From assembly GCA_031417915.1 (NCBI GenBank), contig JANOWN010000003.1:1-20312 (forward strand): 20,312 nt of DNA, written 5' to 3'. The DNA comes from Methylotenera_A sp031417915 (lineage in GTDB: Bacteria; Pseudomonadota; Gammaproteobacteria; Burkholderiales; Methylophilaceae). This document shows positions 7,376 through 14,918 of this stretch, in pieces. A program made the position numbers and the translations under genes. The notes under the pieces were generated by a model. That model did not search any database. It was not told the DNA's origin and saw only the letters and a program-made list of their open reading frames with translations. Position 1 is the first letter of the stretch. Every line of letters starts with the position of its first letter.

Positions 7376-7405
7376 CATAACCAACTCATTTAAGTTTGTA
7401 ACGCA

Positions 7406-8893
7406 ATGATTTCAATAAACTCCCTTAAGATTTATTTGCTAGCTTTTGCACTGGGCGCCGCAACAGTGCTGGGCTTCGCGCCATTTTATATTTTTCCGAT
7501 TCCAATCATCGCAATCGCAGGCTTATGTGTTTTATGGCTAAAAACAACCACGCCACGAACCGCATGGATAGTGGGCTTCAGCTATGGCCTTGGTTTGTAT
7601 TGCGTTGGTATTTATTGGATATATATTAGCTTGCACGATTTTGGCGGCATGCCGTGGTGGTTTGCAGGCTTTTGCACGTTTTGCTTATGTGCATTTATGG
7701 CGCTATTTGTCGGTTTTGTAGGATATTTTGGCAAAAAGCTAGGATTTTTATGGTTAAGTGTGCCAGTTTTATGGGGTTTGTCAGATTGGGTTCGTAGCTG
7801 GATTTTTACAGGCTTTCCTTGGCTAACACTTGGCTACTCACAAGTGCCACACAGCCCATTGGCAGGCTATATAGCGATTGTTGGTGTGTACGGTGTTTCG
7901 GTTATCACCGTTTTTATCAGCGCTTTGATTGCTTATTGGTTTGCCAGCAAATCACAAAATTTAATTTTTAAACGCAACACCATCGCTACTTTGGTGCTCA
8001 TTATTGTTGCAGGCGGCGTGTTGAAAGTGGTGGAATGGACATCGCCTATTAACAAACCTATTAGCGTTGCACTGCTACAAGGCAATATCGCACAAGATGA
8101 AAAATGGTCGCCAGAAAAAGCGCAAAGCACCATTAATCAGTATTTGGCTATGCTGCAAGGCAGCAAGGCAGAACTGACTATATTGCCAGAAACCGCGCTG
8201 CCAGTGATTGCTAGCCAATTAGATGAAAATGTTAAAAACATTTTGTCTGATTTTGGCAAACAACAGCCACTGATTGTTGGCATGGTGGATTATAACGAGA
8301 AAACCAATGACTATTTTAATAGTGCTTTTAGTTTCAGTAACGCACCAAGTCAAACCTACGCCAAAAATCATTTAGTACCATTTGGTGAATTTATTCCATT
8401 AAAACAAGTATTTGGCTGGATTTATCGCGATTGGCTCAACATGCCCTTAAGCGATTTATCGCGCGGCGGTACACAGCAAAAACCAATGCAATTGGCGGGG
8501 CAAAAAATAGGCGTTAATATTTGTTACGAAGATGTGTTTGGCGAAGAAATTATTCGCCAATTGCCCGAGTCGACGCTGCTCGTTAACATTAGTAACGACG
8601 CTTGGTATGGCGAATCTTACGCGGCGCACCAGCACATGCAGTTTAGCCAAGCGCGCGCGTTAGAAACTGGCCGCTATATGTTGCGCGCCACCAATACTGG
8701 CGCAACTGCCGCTATAGACCAACACGGCTATGTGCTTGCACATGCGCCGCATTTTACAAAAACCAGTTTAAATGTAAGCGCACAGGGTTATGCTGGCAGC
8801 ACGCCTTATGTGCGCTGGGGTAACTGGCCATTTATTGTGTTTTGTTTTAGTGTTTTGGCTTACTTACTTTGGAGAAAAAGGCAGTTGCGATAG
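7406..8893 (+). CDS. lnt: Apolipoprotein N-acyltransferase
   Basis: This is a 495-residue polytopic inner-membrane enzyme that N-acylates the terminal cysteine of lipoproteins, the last step of lipoprotein maturation. Hydrophobic segments fill about residues 8-205, and a last helix lies at about 474-490. Between them is the periplasmic carbon-nitrogen hydrolase domain (about 218-460). The Glu-Lys-Cys triad is visible as E262 (TILPETALP), K320 (YAKNHLVPFGEFIP) and C373 (GVNICYEDVFGE). NISNDAWYG (394-402) and HQHMQFSQARALETGRYMLR are typical. The gene lies 47 bp upstream of glyQ. It belongs to the miaB-ybeZYX-lnt cluster but is separated from corC by two inserted genes. Confidence 0.96.
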   Translation: MISINSLKIYLLAFALGAATVLGFAPFYIFPIPIIAIAGLCVLWLKTTTPRTAWIVGFSYGLGLYCVGIYWIYISLHDFGGMPWWFAGFCTFCLCAFMALFVGFVGYFGKKLGFLWLSVPVLWGLSDWVRSWIFTGFPWLTLGYSQVPHSPLAGYIAIVGVYGVSVITVFISALIAYWFASKSQNLIFKRNTIATLVLIIVAGGVLKVVEWTSPINKPISVALLQGNIAQDEKWSPEKAQSTINQYLAMLQGSKAELTILPETALPVIASQLDENVKNILSDFGKQQPLIVGMVDYNEKTNDYFNSAFSFSNAPSQTYAKNHLVPFGEFIPLKQVFGWIYRDWLNMPLSDLSRGGTQQKPMQLAGQKIGVNICYEDVFGEEIIRQLPESTLLVNISNDAWYGESYAAHQHMQFSQARALETGRYMLRATNTGATAAIDQHGYVLAHAPHFTKTSLNVSAQGYAGSTPYVRWGNWPFIVFCFSVLAYLLWRKRQLR

Positions 8894-8940
8894 CTACTTT
8901 CTAGGGTAAAATCAAGCTTTTAGTCCAAGCAATAATAATC

Positions 8941-9879
8941 ATGGCATTAAGCTTTCAGCAAATAATTTTAAAACTTCAAGAATATTGGGATAAACAAGGC
9001 TGCGCTCTGCTGCAACCTTACGATATGGAAGTGGGTGCTGGTACAAGCCACACTGCCACATTCCTGCGCGCACTAGGGCCAGAGCCATGGAAAGCTGCTT
9101 ATGTGCAACCCAGCCGCCGTCCGAAAGACGGTCGATATGGCGAAAATCCAAATCGTTTGCAACACTATTATCAATACCAAGTCGTACTAAAACCCGCGCC
9201 CGCAAATATTCTGGAGCTTTATTTGGGCAGCCTTGAAGCGCTTGGTTTCGACCTGAAAAAGAACGACATCCGCTTTGTAGAGGATGATTGGGAAAACCCA
9301 ACGCTGGGCGCATGGGGCTTGGGCTGGGAGGTTTGGCTGAACGGTATGGAAGTCACACAGTTCACCTACTTTCAGCAGGTCGGCGGCATTAACTGCAAAC
9401 CGATTACGGGTGAAATTACTTATGGCCTTGAGCGCCTAGCCATGTACTTGCAAGGTGTAGATAGCGTGTACGATTTGGTGTATTCCGCAGGGCAAAATGG
9501 CGAGCGAGATTTAAGCTATGGTGACGTATTCAAGCAAAATGAGGTAGAGCAATCCACCTATAATTTTGAGCATTCTGATGTAGATTTTCTGTTTAGCGCA
9601 TTTACTGCGCACGAAAAACAAGCGCAACATTTGATTGAAGCCAAGCTACCACTACCCGCTTACGAGCAAGTGTTAAAGGCCGCGCATACCTTTAATTTAC
9701 TCGATGCGCGCGGCGCCATTAGTGTGACAGAGCGCGCCAGTTATATGGGGAGAATTCGTAATTTAGCGCGCAATGTAGCTGCTGGCTATGTAGAGAGCCG
9801 CGCCAAGCTTGGCTTCCCGATGGCACCTAAGGATTGGGCAGATGAAGTGATGTTAGACTTAAGCAAGAAAGCCGCTTAA
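8941..9879 (+). CDS. glyQ: Glycyl-tRNA synthetase alpha subunit
   Basis: This 312-residue catalytic subunit of the alpha2beta2 bacterial glycyl-tRNA synthetase binds glycine and ATP in a class II fold. Its start, FQQIILKLQEYWDKQGCALLQ, and the segments PYDMEVGAGTSHTATFLRAL and QPSRRPKDGRYGENPNRLQH are diagnostic. So are WGLGWEVWLNGMEVTQFTYF and TYGLERLAMYLQ. Length is normal for the family. The beta subunit gene glyS normally follows directly, but here the two are separated by 369 bp occupied by a repeat-bounded GIY-YIG cassette that starts four bases after the stop codon. Confidence 0.97.
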   Translation: MALSFQQIILKLQEYWDKQGCALLQPYDMEVGAGTSHTATFLRALGPEPWKAAYVQPSRRPKDGRYGENPNRLQHYYQYQVVLKPAPANILELYLGSLEALGFDLKKNDIRFVEDDWENPTLGAWGLGWEVWLNGMEVTQFTYFQQVGGINCKPITGEITYGLERLAMYLQGVDSVYDLVYSAGQNGERDLSYGDVFKQNEVEQSTYNFEHSDVDFLFSAFTAHEKQAQHLIEAKLPLPAYEQVLKAAHTFNLLDARGAISVTERASYMGRIRNLARNVAAGYVESRAKLGFPMAPKDWADEVMLDLSKKAA

Positions 9880-9882
9880 AGC

Positions 9883-9910
9883 CGTCATTCCCGCGCAGGC
9901 GGGAATCCAG
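9883..9910 (+). repeat. Palindromic repeat, left end of the GIY-YIG cassette
   Basis: The 28-bp unit runs from CGTCATTC to GAATCCAG. The arms ATTCCCGC (9887-9894) and GCGGGAAT (9899-9906) surround GCAG. It starts three bases after the glyQ stop codon. Confidence 0.93.
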
Positions 9911-9921
9911 ACAAGGTGCAG

Positions 9922-10206
9922 ATGCAACCCTGTGTTTATATAATGGCTAGCGAAAGAAATGGAACGCTGTATATCGGCGTAACCTCTGACTTACTAGCGA
10001 GAGTTTGGCAACATAAAAATAATGTAGTTGAAGGGTTTACAGAAAAATATGAAGTACACCAATTAATTTGGTATGAACCGCACGCAACAATGGATTCAGC
10101 GATAGCACGCGAAAAAGCGTTGAAAAAATGGAACAGAATCTGGAAGTTACGATTGATTGAACAATTCAATCCTGAATGGCTAGATTTATACAAACAAGTG
10201 ACCTGA
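9922..10206 (+). CDS. GIY-YIG nuclease domain protein
   Basis: This 94-residue protein is a single GIY-YIG domain of the small UPF0213/YhbQ-like type. The first strand VYIMAS (5-10) is the GIY half, and LYIGVTSDLLARVWQHK (16-32) holds the YIG half, the catalytic Arg27 and the conserved His31/Lys32. The catalytic Glu is E64 in MDSAIAREKALKKW. The NPEWLDLY ending is typical of the group. The ATG at 9922 is preferred over a GTG at 9916 because AAGG lies five bases upstream of it. The TGA stop abuts the right palindrome. Its position between two inverted repeats suggests that it cuts or processes those hairpins, but no activity can be read from the sequence, and such small GIY-YIG proteins have also been linked to DNA repair. 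Confidence 0.9.
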   Translation: MQPCVYIMASERNGTLYIGVTSDLLARVWQHKNNVVEGFTEKYEVHQLIWYEPHATMDSAIAREKALKKWNRIWKLRLIEQFNPEWLDLYKQVT

Positions 10207-10234
10207 CTGGATTCCCGCCTACGCGGGAATGACG
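10207..10234 (-). repeat. Palindromic repeat, right end of the GIY-YIG cassette
   Basis: This inverted copy of the left end has 27 of 28 positions identical. The core hairpin is ATTCCCGC/GCGGGAAT at 10211-10230. Read on the minus strand it is identical over all 28 bases to the copy at 12381-12408. It ends 14 bases before the glyS start codon, so it lies in the glyS leader. Confidence 0.93.
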
Positions 10235-10248
10235 AGAAAATTATAAGT

Positions 10249-12363
10249 ATGGAAAAGAACCCGCATAACAAAAATCTATTAGTAGAATTATTTGTAGAAG
10301 AGTTGCCGCCGAAAGCGTTAAATAAATTAGGCGAAGCTTTTGCCAATGTTTTATTTGAAAGCCTGAAAGCACAAGGTTTAACGCTAGAAAATGCAGCAGT
10401 TAGCGCTTTTGCTACGCCACGCCGTTTGGCCGCGCACGTCATGTACGTAAAAGATAAGGCAGACGATAAGCAAGTCTCGCAAAAACTGATGCCAACCAGT
10501 GTAGGCTTAGATGCTAGCGGTAAGGCAACGCCTGCCTTGCTTAAAAAATTGCAATCTCTAGGCACTGATGAGTCCGTAGTAGGCGAGCTTAAAAATGATA
10601 ATAACACCTTGTTTTTAGATGCGCTGCAAGCAGGGGTAACGCTGCCAGATGGCTTGCAAAAGGCGCTTGATGAAGCCTTAGCCAAATTGCCAATTCCCAA
10701 AGTAATGACCTATCAATTAGCCGATGGCTGGAGCAGCGTCAATTTTGTGCGCCCAGCGCATGGATTGGTGGCGATGCATGGTAGTAGCGTTGTATCAATT
10801 AACGCGCTAGGTTTGCAATCTAGCAACGTCACGCATGGTCACCGCTTTGAAGCAAAAGCAGAAAAAATTACTTTAAATCATGCCGACAGCTATGCAAAAC
10901 AATTGCTAGATGAAGGCGCAGTGATTGCCAGCTTTGCAGAGCGTAAAGCTGAAATTGCGCGCCAGTTAAATGTGGCCGCAGCCAAACAAGACCTAAAACC
11001 GATTGACGATGATGCGCTACTAGACGAAGTCACTGCGCTAGTAGAACGCCCCAATGTGTTGCTGGGTCAGTTTGAAGAAGTCTATTTAGAGGTGCCGCAA
11101 GAATGCTTGATTTTAACCATGAAAGCGAATCAAAAATACTTTCCGTTATTGGATGCTAACAACAAGTTAACCAACAAATTTTTAATCGTTTCTAATATTT
11201 CACCCAAAGACCCGAGCTTTGTTATTGGTGGGAATGAGCGCGTGGTACGTCCTCGTTTAGCGGATGCGAAATTCTTCTTCGATCAAGACCGTAAAAAAAC
11301 ACTGGAAAGCCGCATCGCAGGTTTGGATAAAGTGGTTTATCACAACAAATTAGGCTCGCAAGGCGAACGCAATACGCGCGTGGTCGCCATTGCTAAAGCC
11401 ATTGCAGCACAATTGGGTGACGCAAGTTTAGTGAGTAAAGTTGAACTTGCTGCCAAGCTATCTAAAGCCGATTTAGTGACTGACATGGTGGGTGAGTTCC
11501 CAGAGTTACAAGGTATTATGGGGCGCTATTACGCACAGCATGAAAAACTTGATAATGACGTTGCCTATGCGATTGAAGACCACTATAAACCACGTTTTGC
11601 GGGTGACGAATTACCGCGTAACCAAGTGGGTGTAGTGGTGGCTTTGGCTGATAAATTAGAAACATTGGTAGGAATGTTTGCTATCGGCGAGAAACCGACT
11701 GGGGAAAAAGACCCATTCGCTCTTCGTCGTCATGCCTTGGGAATTATCCGCATCTTAATTGAGGGGGAATTGAAACTTTCAGCCAATCAATTAATAAGTT
11801 TGTCATTTGATTGCTTCCCAACAGAAGTCTCAATGTATCCCGCTGAGAATATTAAATTGGTTCAAGCTTTTATGTTTGACAGGCTAGCTGGTATGTTGCG
11901 TGAGCAAGGTGCAACTGCCCAAGAAATTGACTCGGTACTTTCATTAAGTCCGCAAATACTTACTGAAGTTTCCAAACTTCTAACAGCCGTACGCGCTTTC
12001 TCCACCCTGCCAGAAGCCCCTGCCCTAGCCGCTGCTAATAAACGCGTAGGCAATATCTTGAAAAAAGTTGAAGGCGAAGTGAAGGCAGAAGTTAACACTA
12101 ACCGACTACAAGAGCCTGCAGAAATCGCTCTCAATAACGCTTTAAGTAAAGTAAAACCTGAGGCAGATAAGCTGTTCGAAAGTAGTGATTACACAGCTTC
12201 GCTGAAAGCATTGGCGGCATTGAAAACACCGGTAGATGACTTTTTCGACAACGTGATGGTAAATGCGGATGATGTGGATTTAAAAAATAACCGCTTGGCC
12301 TTATTAAACCAGTTGCATCAAACCATAAACCGCGTTGCGGATTTATCTAAATTGGCGAGCTAG
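10249..12363 (+). CDS. glyS: Glycyl-tRNA synthetase beta subunit
   Basis: This is the 704-residue beta subunit, slightly longer than the usual 690 or so. The N-terminal LLVELFVEELPPKALNKLGEAF is diagnostic, as are FATPRRLAAHV, LTMKANQKYFPLLD, SNISPKDPSFVIGGNERVVRPRLADAKFFFDQDRK and LPRNQVGVVVALADKLETL. The C-terminal DALR-type anticodon-binding helical region ends with VNADDVDLKNNRLALLNQLHQTINRVADLSKLA. It pairs with GlyQ in an alpha2beta2 enzyme and contributes tRNA recognition. The start at 10249 has only a weak GAGAAAA upstream. The interposed cassette puts two strong hairpins between the coding regions of the two subunits. Confidence 0.96.
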   Translation: MEKNPHNKNLLVELFVEELPPKALNKLGEAFANVLFESLKAQGLTLENAAVSAFATPRRLAAHVMYVKDKADDKQVSQKLMPTSVGLDASGKATPALLKKLQSLGTDESVVGELKNDNNTLFLDALQAGVTLPDGLQKALDEALAKLPIPKVMTYQLADGWSSVNFVRPAHGLVAMHGSSVVSINALGLQSSNVTHGHRFEAKAEKITLNHADSYAKQLLDEGAVIASFAERKAEIARQLNVAAAKQDLKPIDDDALLDEVTALVERPNVLLGQFEEVYLEVPQECLILTMKANQKYFPLLDANNKLTNKFLIVSNISPKDPSFVIGGNERVVRPRLADAKFFFDQDRKKTLESRIAGLDKVVYHNKLGSQGERNTRVVAIAKAIAAQLGDASLVSKVELAAKLSKADLVTDMVGEFPELQGIMGRYYAQHEKLDNDVAYAIEDHYKPRFAGDELPRNQVGVVVALADKLETLVGMFAIGEKPTGEKDPFALRRHALGIIRILIEGELKLSANQLISLSFDCFPTEVSMYPAENIKLVQAFMFDRLAGMLREQGATAQEIDSVLSLSPQILTEVSKLLTAVRAFSTLPEAPALAAANKRVGNILKKVEGEVKAEVNTNRLQEPAEIALNNALSKVKPEADKLFESSDYTASLKALAALKTPVDDFFDNVMVNADDVDLKNNRLALLNQLHQTINRVADLSKLAS

Positions 12364-12380
12364 TCACCATGTTCCTTAAT

Positions 12381-12494
12381 CGTCATTCCCGCGTAGGCGG
12401 GAATCCAGTCAACTCTCAAATTTTAAAGTGCTTACGTTTTTGCAGCCAAGCAAAGCACCTGCCCTGTCTAGATTCCCGCCTACGCGGGAATGAC
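12381..12494. repeat. REPIN-like inverted pair of the 28-bp palindrome, without an ORF
   Basis: The left copy 12381-12408 and the inverted right copy 12468-12494 match at 26 of 27 compared positions. The spacer of 59 bases carries a further inner inverted repeat (AAGTGCTT at 12426-12433, AAGCAC at 12453-12458), so the whole 114 bp can fold as one long hairpin. The left copy is identical to the right end of the GIY-YIG cassette. It sits between glyS and gmhB and could act as a terminator or as an RNA-stabilising structure. Confidence 0.88.
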
Positions 12495-12520
12495 ACAGAT
12501 AAGGTAAGTAAGGTTAAATG

Positions 12521-13063
12521 ATGAAATTAGTCATTCTGGACCGCGATGGTGTCATCAATCAAGATTCCGCCAACTTCATTAAAAACCCAAACGAGTGGAT
12601 TGCGCTACCTGGCAGCTTGGAAGCGATTGCGTTGTTAAACCAATCTGGCTTTCGTGTGGCGATTGCGACGAATCAAAGCGGCATTGCGCGTGGCTTGTTT
12701 GATATGGCGATGCTAAACAGCATTAACGACAAAATGCATCGCGCCTTGGCGCAAATGGGCGGCCGCATCGACGCGATGTTTTATTGCCCACACGCGGCCG
12801 AAGATAATTGCAGTTGCCGCAAACCCAAAACTGGCATGATAGAAGATATTGGCCGCAGATTTTCAGTTGATTTGCGTGAGGTTTTTGCTGTTGGCGATTC
12901 TCTACGTGATTTACAGGCTTTCCATGATGCAGGCTGCAAGCCAATATTGGTGCGCTCTGGCAAGGGTGAGGAAACGTTAACAGGCGGCGGCTTACCGCCT
13001 AATACGCTTATTTTTGCCGATTTAAACGAGGCGGCGCTGCACATTATTGCTGAAGATTTGTAA
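12521..13063 (+). CDS. gmhB: D-glycero-beta-D-manno-heptose-1,7-bisphosphate 7-phosphatase
   Basis: This HAD-superfamily phosphatase (180 residues) of ADP-heptose synthesis acts in lipopolysaccharide inner-core assembly. Motif I is LDRDGVIN near the N-terminus, with nucleophile and acid/base aspartates at residues 7 and 9. Motif II is ATNQSGIARGLF. The zinc loop CPHAAEDNCSCRKPKTGM has the CxH...CxC pattern of GmhB, and motif III/IV is VGDSLRDLQAFHDAGCKPILV. There are two adjacent ATGs, at 12518 and 12521. The second is preferred because TAAGG lies at a better spacing, and the difference is one residue. The stop overlaps the plsC start as TAATG. Some relatives act on other phosphorylated sugars. 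Confidence 0.92.
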   Translation: MKLVILDRDGVINQDSANFIKNPNEWIALPGSLEAIALLNQSGFRVAIATNQSGIARGLFDMAMLNSINDKMHRALAQMGGRIDAMFYCPHAAEDNCSCRKPKTGMIEDIGRRFSVDLREVFAVGDSLRDLQAFHDAGCKPILVRSGKGEETLTGGGLPPNTLIFADLNEAALHIIAEDL

Positions 13064-13776
13064 TGCTAAGTGTTATATTGTTTTTGCGCTCACTTTTGTT
13101 TTTTCTTGGCATGCTCGTCATCACGCCCCTCTTCGCGGTGCTTGTCATTTTAATGTTCCCACTCAGCAACATTGCGCGCTGCCGCATGGCAAGCTATTGG
13201 GCGCATTGCGCCTTGTTTTGGCTAAAACTCACTTGCAATTTGGGGTTTGAGGTGCGTGGTCGTGAGAACATTCCCAATCATCCGTCCATCATCTTATGCA
13301 AGCACCAATCAGCATGGGAGACGATTGCGTTGCAAGTGATTTTTCCGCCGCAAATTTGGGTGATGAAGCGCGAGCTTTTATATATTCCATTTTTAGGCTG
13401 GGCATGGATTGCGCTTTCGGCGATTCCCATTGACCGCAGTGCGGGTCGCGAGGCGCTTAAAAAATTGGTCGCTCACGGCAAAGATAGACTAGCCAAAGGC
13501 TTGTGGGTGGTGATATTCCCTGAAGGCACGCGCATTGCGCCTGGCGCACGTGCCAAATATCACATTGGTGGCGCTTGGCTGGCCGTGCACACGCAAACTA
13601 CCGTAGTACCCGTGGCTCATAATGCAGGCTTATTTTGGCGCAAAAATGCGTTTTTAAAAACGCCTGGCACGATTACTTTAAGCATCGGCAAACCGATTGA
13701 AACAGCGGGTTTAAAAACTGACGCACTCAACCAGCAAGTGGAAGATTGGATTGAGGCGGAGATGCTAAAACTGTGA
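13063..13776 (+). CDS. plsC: 1-acyl-sn-glycerol-3-phosphate acyltransferase (PlsC-type)
   Basis: This 237-residue membrane-associated acyltransferase converts lysophosphatidic acid to phosphatidic acid in phospholipid synthesis. A hydrophobic N-terminal region (about 3-34) anchors it. The acyltransferase motif I is KHQSAWETIAL, with H81 and E86 in place of the more common HX4D; this KHQSxWE form is a familiar variant of the family. Motif II/III is IPIDRSAGR (121-129) and FPEGTRIAPG (152-161), followed by VVPVAHNAG. The ATG overlaps the gmhB stop by one base, and the stop overlaps the GTG of the next gene, so three genes are translationally coupled. Confidence 0.93.
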   Translation: MLSVILFLRSLLFFLGMLVITPLFAVLVILMFPLSNIARCRMASYWAHCALFWLKLTCNLGFEVRGRENIPNHPSIILCKHQSAWETIALQVIFPPQIWVMKRELLYIPFLGWAWIALSAIPIDRSAGREALKKLVAHGKDRLAKGLWVVIFPEGTRIAPGARAKYHIGGAWLAVHTQTTVVPVAHNAGLFWRKNAFLKTPGTITLSIGKPIETAGLKTDALNQQVEDWIEAEMLKL

Positions 13777-14483
13777 CCAATCAAATACTCACACTTGCGA
13801 CTGGCGAGACGATTTCGTATCTTTTAGAGCGCCGTCCACGCCGCACCGTTGGCCTAAAAATCACTGCGGATGGCCTCGTCGTACATGCGCCAAAACGCAT
13901 ATTTGAATTTCAGCTCAATCAAATTTTGCAAGAAAAATCACACTGGATTCTCAACAAATTAAGCCAGCGCGAAGCGAATCACGTTGAAAAAATTCAGTGG
14001 ATTGATGGTGAGCATTTGCTGTATTTGGGCAACGATATTCAACTCAACATTTCACCCAATCACAGCAATAAAAAGCCTATTTTTGATGAAAATAAACTAA
14101 AAATAACTGCCCTGCAATCCAATATCCATGCGGGTTGCAGCCGCATGGTAATTCAGTGGTATAAGCAGCAGGCAAAGTTAGATTTTAGTCGCAGGTTGGA
14201 AATTTTAGCCGCGAAACTAGGCGTGGAAACGCCGCCGCTGACGCTCTCGAACGCGCAATCGCGCTGGGGAAGTTGCAATAGCCGCGGCGAAGTGCGGCTA
14301 AGCTGGCGCTTGCTACAAGCGCCGCCGCACGTTATCAATTACGTCATCTGCCACGAACTGGCGCATCTGAAACAAATGAATCACTCGGCCAAATTCTATG
14401 CCGTGCTAGAAAGCCTTTTCCCCAATTATAAAGCGGCAGAAAAAGAACTGAAAACACTCTCACCGCAACTGCACCGCATGTAA
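13773..14483 (+). CDS. YgjP-like (DUF45) zinc metallopeptidase-type protein
   Basis: This 236-residue protein belongs to the YgjP/DUF45 (M48-related) group. The catalytic site is HELAHLKQMNH, with H194, E195, H198 and H204. It is preceded by SRWGSCNSRGEVRLSWRLLQAP (163-184), the group signature. The start is a GTG that overlaps the plsC stop (GTGA); GGAG is about 12 bases upstream. The substrate of this family is unknown. Residues 113-123 (ALQSNIHAGCS) are encoded by a copy of the loop-conserved stem-loop repeat (14109-14142), which stays in frame and falls in a poorly conserved stretch between the N-terminal domain and the catalytic core. Confidence 0.88.
   Translation: MTNQILTLATGETISYLLERRPRRTVGLKITADGLVVHAPKRIFEFQLNQILQEKSHWILNKLSQREANHVEKIQWIDGEHLLYLGNDIQLNISPNHSNKKPIFDENKLKITALQSNIHAGCSRMVIQWYKQQAKLDFSRRLEILAAKLGVETPPLTLSNAQSRWGSCNSRGEVRLSWRLLQAPPHVINYVICHELAHLKQMNHSAKFYAVLESLFPNYKAAEKELKTLSPQLHRM
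14109..14142 (+). repeat. Stem-loop repeat copy R3, inside the YgjP-like gene
   Basis: The arms 14112-14120 and 14132-14140 form a 9-bp stem around the invariant loop AATATCCATGC (14121-14131). Relative to R1, a G-C pair in the inner stem has become T-G: both arms changed, yet the pair remains possible as G-U in the coding-strand RNA. It is read in frame as LQSNIHAG. Confidence 0.82.
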
Positions 14484-14555
14484 CTTTTACCTACTTTTTA
14501 AAATGTATGTTAAGTTAGCGTTGTAACACGCGACTAATTTTATAAGGGGATAAAA

Positions 14556-14891
14556 ATGTCTTTTACCGATGCAATTAAGGCTTGCTTTGCTAAATATGCA
14601 GATTTTAACGGACGCGCTAAACGGCCGGAATACTGGTGGTTCGCGTTATTTTGTTTTGGTGTTGCGGTGGCTTTAGAGTTTGTGAGTAGTCCCGTTTCTT
14701 GGGCGTTTTCGCTCGCAACTTTAGTGCCCTCATTAGCAGTAGGCGCACGCAGATTGCATGATATGAATAAAAGTGGCTGGATGCAATTACTATGGATAAT
14801 TCCAATTTTAGGTTGGATTTACCTGATTTATATACTTGCACAGCCAGGCGACGCGGCCGATAACCCACATGGCGCTGTTCCTACAAATTAA
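14556..14891 (+). CDS. DUF805 membrane protein
   Basis: This 111-residue DUF805 (YhaH-like) inner-membrane protein shows the family's marks. The start is SFTDAIKACFAKYADFNGRAKRPEYWWF, with the G-R-A-x-R-x-E-Y-W-W motif at about 19-28. Two or three hydrophobic segments follow. LVPSLAVGARRLHDMNKSGWMQLLW (61-85) carries the R-R-x-H-D signature, and the tail is QPGDAADNPHG. Function is unknown. AAGGGGA lies five bases before the ATG. It is monocistronic, ending at a bidirectional terminator shared with the Sco1 gene. Confidence 0.92.
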   Translation: MSFTDAIKACFAKYADFNGRAKRPEYWWFALFCFGVAVALEFVSSPVSWAFSLATLVPSLAVGARRLHDMNKSGWMQLLWIIPILGWIYLIYILAQPGDAADNPHGAVPTN

Positions 14892-14918
14892 ACCAGCCAA
14901 TTAGCAATTTTTAATTAC

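Larger units (their letters stand above)
9883..10234. mobile_element. Candidate GIY-YIG cassette bounded by 28-bp palindromic inverted repeats
   Basis: A 352-bp unit inserted between glyQ and glyS. Its left end (9883-9910) and right end (10207-10234) are inverted copies of one 28-bp sequence with a single mismatch. Each copy is itself a hairpin with ATTCCCGC/GCGGGAAT arms, fitting the ATTCCC-N8-GGGAAT pattern described for neisserial dRS3 repeats. Between them lies one complete GIY-YIG ORF with its own ribosome-binding site; its stop codon is directly followed by the right repeat. No target-site duplication is obvious. The repeat-ORF-repeat layout is seen directly. Mobility is an inference. 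Confidence 0.65.

Noticed and set aside
7559..7580. Reverse-orientation match to the stem-loop repeat inside lnt (CCGCATGGATA, then TGG and a CTTCAG)
   Set aside because: Only 11 consecutive bases match, the arms do not pair, and the encoded RTAWIVGFSYGLG fits normal Lnt sequence. Chance is a sufficient explanation.
9936..10700. Long minus-strand ORF of 254 codons across the GIY-YIG gene and the glyS start
   Set aside because: It runs antisense to two clear genes and includes the SFPRRRESS-like translation of the palindromic repeat, a common annotation artefact. No ribosome-binding site or family match is seen.
12933..12947. CTGCAAGCCAATAT in gmhB resembles the left arm of the stem-loop repeat
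   Set aside because: It encodes AGCKPILV, the conserved GmhB motif, and lacks the CCATGC loop end and the right arm.
13143..13164. HX4E in place of HX4D in PlsC as a sign of inactivity
   Set aside because: The KHQSxWE form is a familiar variant in proteobacterial PlsC-like acyltransferases, and the other motifs are intact.
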